A DNA stretch of 64,000 nucleotides from Pseudomonas extremaustralis (lineage in GTDB: Bacteria > Pseudomonadota > Gammaproteobacteria > Pseudomonadales > Pseudomonadaceae), in contig NZ_LT629689.1 in the NCBI RefSeq assembly GCF_900102035.1, positions 1,798,001 through 1,862,000 of the forward strand, given 5' to 3'. Of this stretch, positions 9,389-16,130 are shown piece after piece. The first letter of the stretch is position 1, and every line of letters starts with the position of its first letter. The translations under genes and the position numbers were made by a program. A model generated the notes under the pieces. The model was given only the letters and a program-made list of their open reading frames with translations. It made no database searches and was not told the DNA's origin.

Positions 9389-9658
9389 ATGAGTACAGAA
9401 GACAAACGCATTCGCGAGTTGGCGCATCAGATCTGGGAATCTGAAGGCAAGCCCCATGGTGAAGATGCCCGGCACTGGGAGATGGCGCGCAAGCTGGCAG
9501 AGGCCGAAGCGCTGACGCCGAGCAAGCCCAAGCCCGCTGCCAAACCCAAGACCCCACCCAAGCCTGCGGCCAAGGCCAAGCCCGCCGCAGCGGCCGCCAG
9601 CAAGCCCGCGCCTGCAGCGGCGAAAAAACCGGCCGCGCCGAAAAAGCCCAAGCCTTGA
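9389..9658 (+). CDS. DUF2934 protein with Lys/Pro/Ala-rich tail
   Basis: An 89-residue protein of unknown function. Residues 1-35 (DKRIRELAHQIWESEGKP... ARHWEMA) match the short DUF2934 helix-turn pattern. The remainder is low-complexity Ala-Lys-Pro sequence resembling histone-like or nucleic-acid-binding tails and is probably disordered. The ATG at 9389 has GAGGAG eight bases upstream; a GTG at 9374 lies in the binding site itself. It sits inside the glycogen/trehalose block, as its counterpart does in P. aeruginosa, which suggests a real but unknown role there. Confidence 0.8.
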   Translation: MSTEDKRIRELAHQIWESEGKPHGEDARHWEMARKLAEAEALTPSKPKPAAKPKTPPKPAAKAKPAAAAASKPAPAAAKKPAAPKKPKP

Positions 9659-9666
9659 CCACCAAG

Positions 9667-9693
9667 CCCCTTGTCGGTACTGCCGGCAAGGGG
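9667..9693 (+). terminator. Stem-loop between DUF2934 gene and glgX
   Basis: CCCCTTGTCGG and CCGGCAAGGGG pair with one bulge around a short loop directly after the DUF2934 stop. No T-tract follows on the + strand, so it is a weak terminator, an mRNA-stabilising hairpin or a processing site rather than a textbook Rho-independent terminator. Confidence 0.45.
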
Positions 9694-9778
9694 TGATTTC
9701 ACCTGTCCACACCGTCAGCTGAATGTTCGTCAGCAGGGCCGTGTTCGGCCCAAAAAACACCCTTGCAGGAGCAACTCA

Positions 9779-11938
9779 ATGAGCAAACCCGATAAAACCC
9801 CTTCGACGCCGGCCAACGAGCCGTCGCGGATTCGTGAAGGTTTGCCCTTCCCCCTCGGCGCCACCTGGGATGGCCTGGGTGTCAACTTCGCGCTGTTCTC
9901 GGCCAACGCCACCAAAGTGGAACTGTGCCTGTTCGACGCCGCCGGCGAAGTGGAACTGGAACGCATCGAACTGCCCGAATACACCGACGAAATCTTCCAC
10001 GGTTACTTGCCCGACGCCCACCCAGGGCTGATTTACGGCTACCGCGTCTACGGTGCATACGACCCCGCCAATGGCCACCGCTTCAACCACAACAAGCTGC
10101 TGATCGACCCCTATGCCAAGCAGCTGGTGGGTGAACTCAAATGGTCCGAGGCGCTGTTCGGCTACACCATCGGCCACCCCGACGACGACCTCAGTTTCGA
10201 CGAACGCGACAGCGCGCCGTTCGTGCCCAAGTGCAAGGTCATCGACCCGGCGCACACCTGGGGCAACGACCAGCCGGTCAGGGTGCCGTGGGACCGCACG
10301 ATCATCTATGAAACCCACTTGCGCGGCTTCAGCATGCGCCACCCTTCGGTCAGCGAAGCGGTGCGCGGCACTTGCGCGGGCTTGATGGAAGACGACGTAC
10401 TCAAGCACATCCGCCAGTTGGGTATTTCTTCGGTCGAGTTGCTGCCGGTGCACGCCTTTGTCAACGACCAGCACCTGCTGGAAAAAGGCATGACCAACTA
10501 CTGGGGCTATAACAGCATCGCGTTTTTCGCCCCCGACCCGCGCTACCTGGCCAGCGGCCAGATCGCCGAGTTCAAGGAGATGGTCGCGCACCTGCACGAA
10601 CAGAAACTGGAAGTGATCCTCGACGTGGTCTACAACCACACCGCCGAAGGCAACGAGCGCGGCCCGACCCTGTCCATGCGCGGGATCGACAACGCCTCGT
10701 ACTACCGGCTGATGCCCGACGACAAACGCTTCTATATCAATGATTCCGGCACCGGCAACACCCTGGACCTGAGCCACCCGTGCGTGCTGCAAATGGTCAC
10801 CGATTCCCTGCGTTACTGGGCGACCGAGATGCACGTCGACGGTTTCCGCTTCGACCTGGCAACCATCCTCGGGCGCTACCGCGACGGGTTCGATGAGCGC
10901 CACAGCTTCCTCGTTGCCTGTCGCCAGGACCCGGTACTGCGCCAGCTCAAACTGATCGCTGAACCCTGGGACTGCGGCCCCGGCGGCTATCAGGTGGGCA
11001 ATTTCCCGCCGGGCTGGGTGGAATGGAACGACCGCTTCCGCGACACCGTGCGCGCCTTCTGGAAAGGTGACGACGGCCAACTGGCGGACTTCGCCGCACG
11101 CATGACCGCCTCTGGCGAGATGTTCAACCACCGTGGCCGTCGTCCCTACAGCTCAATGAACTTCATCACCGCCCACGACGGGTTCACCCTGCACGACCTG
11201 GTGTCGTACAACGACAAGCACAACGAAGACAACGACGAGAACAACCAGGACGGCAGCAACAACAACCTGTCGTGGAACCATGGTGTCGAAGGCCCCACCG
11301 ACGACCCGGAAATCAACGCGCTGCGCCTGCGCCAGATGCGTAACTTTTTCGCCACGCTGCTGCTGGCCCAGGGCACGCCGATGATCGTGGCCGGTGATGA
11401 GTTCGCCCGCACCCAGCACGGCAACAACAACGCCTATTGCCAGGACAGCGAGATCGGCTGGATCAACTGGGAACTGGATAACGACGGCAAAGCGTTACTC
11501 AAGTTTGTGAAGCGTCTGATCAAACTGCGCATGGCCTACCCGATCCTGCGTCGTGGCCGCTTCCTGGTGGGCGACTACAACGAAGATATCGGCGTTAAGG
11601 ACGTCACCTGGCTGTCGCCGGATGGCAACGAGATGACCACCGAGCAGTGGCAGGACAGCCATGGCCGTTGCCTGGGCATGCTCATGGATGGTCGCGCCCA
11701 GGAGACCGGGATTCGCCGTGCGGGCGCCGATGCCACCTTGTTGCTGGTGGTGAACGCCCACCACGACATGGTCAACTTCCGCCTGCCGCCGGTCCCTCAG
11801 GGCGAGTTCTGGACCTGCATGCTCGACACCAACGACACGGCGGTGCGGGGCCAGGAACGGTTCGAGTTCGATCATCAGTACGCCGTGACCGGTCGCTCAC
11901 TGTTGCTGTTCGAACTGCAGCGCGACGACGAGGTGTGA
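9779..11938 (+). CDS. glgX: Glycogen debranching enzyme (isoamylase type)
   Basis: Hydrolyses alpha-1,6 branches of glycogen trimmed by phosphorylase. The 719-residue protein has an N-terminal CBM48 domain (PLGATWDGLGVNFALFSANA) and a GH13 barrel. Nucleophile: VDGFRFDLATILG (Asp near 359). Acid: LIAEPWDCGPGGYQ (Glu near 395). Third site: FITAHDGFTLHDLVSYND. The ATG at 9779 follows AGGAGC; an upstream in-frame start at 9671 would overlap the hairpin and has no binding site. The next gene starts one base after its stop, so the following cluster may share its transcript. Confidence 0.95.
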   Translation: MSKPDKTPSTPANEPSRIREGLPFPLGATWDGLGVNFALFSANATKVELCLFDAAGEVELERIELPEYTDEIFHGYLPDAHPGLIYGYRVYGAYDPANGHRFNHNKLLIDPYAKQLVGELKWSEALFGYTIGHPDDDLSFDERDSAPFVPKCKVIDPAHTWGNDQPVRVPWDRTIIYETHLRGFSMRHPSVSEAVRGTCAGLMEDDVLKHIRQLGISSVELLPVHAFVNDQHLLEKGMTNYWGYNSIAFFAPDPRYLASGQIAEFKEMVAHLHEQKLEVILDVVYNHTAEGNERGPTLSMRGIDNASYYRLMPDDKRFYINDSGTGNTLDLSHPCVLQMVTDSLRYWATEMHVDGFRFDLATILGRYRDGFDERHSFLVACRQDPVLRQLKLIAEPWDCGPGGYQVGNFPPGWVEWNDRFRDTVRAFWKGDDGQLADFAARMTASGEMFNHRGRRPYSSMNFITAHDGFTLHDLVSYNDKHNEDNDENNQDGSNNNLSWNHGVEGPTDDPEINALRLRQMRNFFATLLLAQGTPMIVAGDEFARTQHGNNNAYCQDSEIGWINWELDNDGKALLKFVKRLIKLRMAYPILRRGRFLVGDYNEDIGVKDVTWLSPDGNEMTTEQWQDSHGRCLGMLMDGRAQETGIRRAGADATLLLVVNAHHDMVNFRLPPVPQGEFWTCMLDTNDTAVRGQERFEFDHQYAVTGRSLLLFELQRDDEV

Positions 11939-11939
11939 C

Positions 11940-12938
11940 ATGGCGCTGCGTGGATTCCTTCAAGGCTACCGGGGCTATGCGGACACGCAGGCCCTGGGCG
12001 ACGCACTGAAGGCACTTCAGGCGCAAGGGCTGGACCAACTGCCGCTTCCCGGCAGCGGTCAGACACTGGTGCGCTGGCGTGGCCTGGCGCAAGTCGCCGG
12101 CCATGACCTGCGCTTGTGCAAGTTATTCGAAGGCCACACCGACGCGTTGGCGATCATCGCCGAACTCGATGCCCCGCTGCCGCCCCTGGGCAGCACCTGG
12201 GGGATGTGGGCGGCGGAACCGCCGAACGCCAAGGTGCGGGTGTACCGGGAGGGCCATCGCCTGCGGTTGGAGGGCCGCAAGGCCTGGTGTTCCGGCGCGG
12301 CGGTGGTCAGTCATGGGCTGTTGACGGCCTGGGATGAACAGGACCGCCAACAATTGGTGGCGGTGCAGATGGATCAGCCGCACGTCACCGTGACCGACGA
12401 GGGTTGGCAGGCGGTAGGCATGGCCGCCACAGGCAGTGTCGAGGTGTCGTTCGACGGCGCCGCTGGCATCGCGGTCGGCACCCCCGGCGACTACCTCGCC
12501 CGCCCTGGGTTCTGGCAAGGCGGTATCGGCATCGCCGCCTGCTGGTATGGCGCCGCGCAACGCCTGGCGCAAGTCTTGCGCGAACATTGCGGCAAACGCG
12601 CCGATCCCCACGCCTTCGCCCACCTCGGTGCCGTCGACAGCGCCTTGAACGCGGCGGCCTGCGTGTTGCGCGCCAGCGCGGAACAGATCGACCGCGCGCC
12701 CCGGGCCGATGCCCGTCAATGGGCCCAGCAGGCGCGTGCCTGTCTCGAAGACACCGTGGAGCAAGTGATGCGCCGTGTCGGCCGTGCCGTGGGCGCGGGG
12801 CCTTATTGCAAAGACCCGCACTTCGCCCAGTTGATGGCCGACCTGCCGGTGTACATGCGCCAGAGTCATGCCGAACGCGACCTGGCCGCGCTCGGCGAGC
12901 AGGTCGCCGTTGCGCCGGCAGGCAGGTGGCAGTTATGA
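11940..12938 (+). CDS. Acyl-CoA-dehydrogenase-like protein
   Basis: A 332-residue protein with an acyl-CoA dehydrogenase-like middle and C-terminal part: GMWAAEPPNAKVRV, then LEGRKAWCSGAAVVSHG, which resembles the family's middle-domain 'G.K.WCSGA' segment, followed by a helical C-terminal half. It is 40-60 residues shorter than usual and the catalytic Glu was not identified, so activity is uncertain. The ATG lies one base after the glgX stop; the last bases (ATGA at 12935) overlap the PIG-L gene. In this coupled cluster it probably works with the deacetylase, methyltransferase and glycosyltransferase. Substrate unknown. Confidence 0.7.
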   Translation: MALRGFLQGYRGYADTQALGDALKALQAQGLDQLPLPGSGQTLVRWRGLAQVAGHDLRLCKLFEGHTDALAIIAELDAPLPPLGSTWGMWAAEPPNAKVRVYREGHRLRLEGRKAWCSGAAVVSHGLLTAWDEQDRQQLVAVQMDQPHVTVTDEGWQAVGMAATGSVEVSFDGAAGIAVGTPGDYLARPGFWQGGIGIAACWYGAAQRLAQVLREHCGKRADPHAFAHLGAVDSALNAAACVLRASAEQIDRAPRADARQWAQQARACLEDTVEQVMRRVGRAVGAGPYCKDPHFAQLMADLPVYMRQSHAERDLAALGEQVAVAPAGRWQL

Positions 12939-13693
12939 GAGCCAATCCGATCATTGGCCAGGGGACACCGCTGCAGCGCTGGCAAGCTTCATCGCGTTTG
13001 GCCGAACTGCCGCTGATCGGCGTCGAGACCTTGGTCCCCGAAGGCCACCGCGCGGTAATCATTGCTCCGCACCCGGATGACGAAGTGCTCGGCTGTGGTG
13101 GGCTGCTGCAAGGTCTGGCGGCGCTGGGCCGGCCCATGCAACTGATTTCAGTCACCGACGGCAGCGCCAGCCACCCCGGCTCACGGCGCTGGCCGGTGGA
13201 GCGCTTGAGCGTGGTCCGCCCTCAGGAATCGGCCCTGGCCCTGCGGCGCCTGGGCGTGCCGCTGCAAGAGCTGAAATGGCTGCGGGCCGGCTTGGCCGAC
13301 AGTCAGGTGGCGGCCAGGGAGGACGAGTTGGCCAGGTTTATCCAGCGCCATCTCAACCCTACGGATGTGGTGTTCACCACCTGGAGTGAAGACGGCCATT
13401 GCGACCATGAGGCCGTCGGCCGCGCCAGCCTCCGGGCGGCACGCGCGGTCGGCGCGACGGTATATGAGTTGCCGGTCTGGACCTGGCATTGGGCCTGCCC
13501 CGAGGACAGTCGGGTGCCCTGGCACCGCGCGCGCAAAGTTCCCCTGAGCGACGAGGCCATAGCCCGCAAGCGCCACGCCATCCACGCGTTTGTCAGCCAG
13601 TTGGAAGGCGACCCGCAGATCGGCCTGCCGCCGGTGCTGGCACCCTACGTGGTGGAGCGCCTGTTGCAACCTTTTGAAGTGGTATTCCTATGA
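12935..13693 (+). CDS. PIG-L family zinc deacetylase, copy 1
   Basis: PIG-L (LmbE-like) enzymes remove N-acetyl groups from sugars or small thiols. The 252-residue protein has the metal and base motif APHPDDEVLGCGG (His 46, Asp 48, Asp 49) and the later DGHCDHEAVG with the third likely zinc ligand. Start is the ATG overlapping the previous stop (ATGA); its own stop overlaps the methyltransferase (ATGA at 13690). An intact active-site motif contrasts with the second copy at 15124. Natural substrate unknown; the neighbourhood suggests a glycosylated, N-acetylated small molecule. Confidence 0.85.
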   Translation: MRANPIIGQGTPLQRWQASSRLAELPLIGVETLVPEGHRAVIIAPHPDDEVLGCGGLLQGLAALGRPMQLISVTDGSASHPGSRRWPVERLSVVRPQESALALRRLGVPLQELKWLRAGLADSQVAAREDELARFIQRHLNPTDVVFTTWSEDGHCDHEAVGRASLRAARAVGATVYELPVWTWHWACPEDSRVPWHRARKVPLSDEAIARKRHAIHAFVSQLEGDPQIGLPPVLAPYVVERLLQPFEVVFL

Positions 13694-14289
13694 GTGTGGC
13701 GACCCCCTATTTCGACCGATTGTTTGCCGATAACGACGACCCCTGGGCCTTTCGCCAACGCTGGTACGAGCGACGCAAACGCGCCCTGACCCTGGCGATG
13801 CTGACCCGCCCACGCTACGCCTCGATCTTCGAACCCGGTTGTGCCAACGGCGAACTGAGTGCCGAACTGGCACCGCGTTGCGATCGCCTGCTGTGTGGCG
13901 ACACCGCTGCCGCCGCCGTCGCCCTGGCGCGCGGGCGCTTGCTGGGGTTTGCCCATGCACGGGTCGAGCAAAGCCGCTTGCCCGCGCAATGGCCGACAGG
14001 GCAATTCGACCTGATCGTCCTGAGCGAGCTGTGCTATTACCTCGACGCCGACGACCTACGCCGCGTAATCGATCATGCCCTCGCCTGCCTGACCGCCGAC
14101 GGCCAGGTGTTGGCCTGCCATTGGCGCCCCGCCATCGAAGGGTGCCCGCAGACCGCCGAACAGGTGCACACCACGCTGCATGAACGGTTGCACATGCAGC
14201 GGGTCGCCAGTCACCACGAAACGGATTTCCTCCTCGACCTCTGGAGCCGCGACGGCACCTCGGTCGCCCGCCTCGAGGGCTTGCGATGA
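13690..14289 (+). CDS. SAM-dependent methyltransferase (NodS-like)
   Basis: A 199-residue class I methyltransferase. The SAM-binding motif I is IFEPGCANGELS (about residues 46-57), followed by CGDTAAAAV and the motif IV region FDLIVLSELCYYLD. The N-terminus PYFDRLFADNDDPWAFRQRWY is typical of the NodS-like group, whose founder N-methylates deacetylated chitooligosaccharide. That link fits a PIG-L deacetylase immediately upstream. Starts and stops overlap the neighbours by four bases. Substrate is inferred only. Confidence 0.8.
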   Translation: MSVATPYFDRLFADNDDPWAFRQRWYERRKRALTLAMLTRPRYASIFEPGCANGELSAELAPRCDRLLCGDTAAAAVALARGRLLGFAHARVEQSRLPAQWPTGQFDLIVLSELCYYLDADDLRRVIDHALACLTADGQVLACHWRPAIEGCPQTAEQVHTTLHERLHMQRVASHHETDFLLDLWSRDGTSVARLEGLR

Positions 14290-14945
14290 TCGGCATTCTG
14301 ATCCCGGTGCATAACGAAGAGGCGTTGCTGGGCGACTGCCTGGAAGCGGCGCTGGTTGCCGCCAGCCATCCGGGGCTGGCCGGCGAACCGGTGCAAATCC
14401 TGACCGTGCTCGACAGTTGCAGCGATGGCAGCGCGGCCATTGCCGAGGCTTTCCCGATCCAGCGCCTGGATGTACAGGCGCGCAATGTGGGCCATGTACG
14501 CGGGGTGGGCGCCCGGCACCTGCTCAACCAGCGCACCCGCTGGATCTCATGCACCGACGCCGACAGCCGTGTCGCCCCCGATTGGTTGGTGGCGCAACTG
14601 GCACTGGGCACTGAAGTGGTCTGCGGCACCGTGACCGTGGACGCCTGGAGCGAAGGGTTCGACCCGGCAGCACAGATCCGCTACCACCAGGCCTACCAGG
14701 CCCGCGACGATCATCGGCATATCCATGGCGCCAACCTGGGAATCAGTGCCGGCGCTTATGTACGATCCGGCGGTTTCGAACCCCTGGCCTGTCATGAAGA
14801 TGTGCAACTGGTGCGTAACCTTGAGCGCTGCGGCGCCTCCATCGCCTGGAGCCACGCCCCGCAGGTGATCACCAGCGCACGCCTGGAGTCCCGCGCCCAG
14901 GGTGGATTTGGTGATTATTTGAAGCGCCTGATGCTCGCCACGTAA
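14286..14945 (+). CDS. Family 2 glycosyltransferase
   Basis: A 219-residue GT-A-fold glycosyltransferase. It begins IGILIPVHNEEALLGDCL, continues with LDSCSDGSAAIA and has a DxD-type CTDADSRVAPDWL near residue 90 for metal-bound nucleotide sugar. No membrane segment is seen, so it is cytosolic or peripherally bound. The ATG overlaps the methyltransferase stop (ATGA). It closes the four-gene coupled run; a 178-base gap separates it from the second PIG-L gene. Donor and acceptor unknown. Confidence 0.8.
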   Translation: MIGILIPVHNEEALLGDCLEAALVAASHPGLAGEPVQILTVLDSCSDGSAAIAEAFPIQRLDVQARNVGHVRGVGARHLLNQRTRWISCTDADSRVAPDWLVAQLALGTEVVCGTVTVDAWSEGFDPAAQIRYHQAYQARDDHRHIHGANLGISAGAYVRSGGFEPLACHEDVQLVRNLERCGASIAWSHAPQVITSARLESRAQGGFGDYLKRLMLAT

Positions 14946-15123
14946 AAAAAACCACGACAGAACGTGTCAGCGCGCATTCCTTGTCTATGCTGAGAACGCC
15001 TCGCTGGTCATCCAGGGTTGGAAGGCCAGGCAGCCATCACGGCGGAGCCTGTGGTGGATAAAAGCGCATCGTCCCGACAACGGGGCACGCCCCCCCGCAT
15101 CAATCGACAAGGATGTGTCACCC

Positions 15124-15885
15124 ATGAAGCTTGCGTCGTTAGGCGACAGTCGTCGCGGCCCCGCACAAATCTGGAACAGCGCGCCGCAGTTGGCGCAAAT
15201 CCCTCCCATCGCCCCGGCCTCGCTGGTCACCCCAGGCGCACGCGTGGTGATCGTCGCTCCCCATCCCGGTGACGAGGTGCTGGCCTGTGGCGGTTTATTG
15301 CAATCGCTCAGCACCCTGGAACACCCGCTGAAACTGATCTCTATCACCGACGGCAGCGCCAGCCACCCCGGCTCCGATGTCTGGCCCGCCCGGCGCCTGA
15401 GCGTGGTGCGCCCTCAGGAAAGCGCCGAAGCCTTGCGGCGCCTGGGCATGCCCCTGCACAGCTTGAAGTGGATTCGCGGCGGTTTCTGCGATGACGCCCT
15501 GGCCGCCAGCGAAGCACAACTGAGTCAATTCATCGCGCGTTATCTGCAACCTGGCGATGTGGTGTTTTCCACCTGGCGCCACGACGGCAACGACGACCAC
15601 GACACCGTCGGCCGCGCCAGCGCCAAGGCCTGCAGCCTGGTGGGCGCGCGGTTGTACGAACTGCCGATCTGGGCCTGGCATTGGCCCGCGCGCGAGGGCG
15701 CAATAATCCCCTGGCATCGGGCACGCAAGGTGCGCCTGGACACATGGAGCGTGGCGCGCAAACTCCACGCCGCCCATGCCTATGCCAGCCAGTTGGCGGG
15801 CGACCCTCAAATCGGCCTGGCCCCGATGCTGGCCCAGGTGCTGCTCGAACGCATGCGCGAGCCTTACGAGATCGTGTTCGTATAG
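15124..15885 (+). CDS. PIG-L family protein, copy 2, altered active-site motif
   Basis: A 253-residue paralogue of the 12935 gene, alike throughout (for example ITDGSASHPGS and SVVRPQES in both). The motif reads APHPGDEVLACGG: His 47 and Asp 50 (metal ligands in the family) are kept, but the residue that acts as general base in MshB-type enzymes is Gly 49. The later HDGNDDHDTVG keeps the His. The ATG at 15124 is preceded by AAGGA at 15109-15113; a GTG at 15115 is less well placed. It has its own 178-base upstream gap, so it could be separately transcribed. It may be impaired, or use another base. Confidence 0.8.
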   Translation: MKLASLGDSRRGPAQIWNSAPQLAQIPPIAPASLVTPGARVVIVAPHPGDEVLACGGLLQSLSTLEHPLKLISITDGSASHPGSDVWPARRLSVVRPQESAEALRRLGMPLHSLKWIRGGFCDDALAASEAQLSQFIARYLQPGDVVFSTWRHDGNDDHDTVGRASAKACSLVGARLYELPIWAWHWPAREGAIIPWHRARKVRLDTWSVARKLHAAHAYASQLAGDPQIGLAPMLAQVLLERMREPYEIVFV

Positions 15886-15903
15886 GCATCCACCCGTCCG
15901 TAC

Positions 15904-15919
15904 CTGTTATTTCTAACAG
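15904..15919. promoter_or_regulatory. Short palindrome upstream of autotransporter gene
   Basis: CTGTTA-TTTC-TAACAG is a perfect 6-bp inverted repeat 20 bases after the PIG-L stop, in the 245-base gap before the autotransporter. It could be an operator or a weak hairpin. Nothing else certain is seen in 15886-16130. Confidence 0.3.
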
Positions 15920-16130
15920 TAGCGCGCCGCTCAAGAGCCGACTAAGGTGCAAAAAGTCCTGCACAGCTTGAGGTGCAGTCGAGAAAGCCATGCCAACCCT
16001 TTGCATTGGCCGGTGTTTTCAGCTTCAGGTAACCCGCTGTCCCTGATCCGTATCGCGTTCGTCGTTGCCATGGCCTGAGCCCTGCCTGATACCCCTCGGG
16101 ATACCAGGCCGTGTTGAACGAGGACGGATC

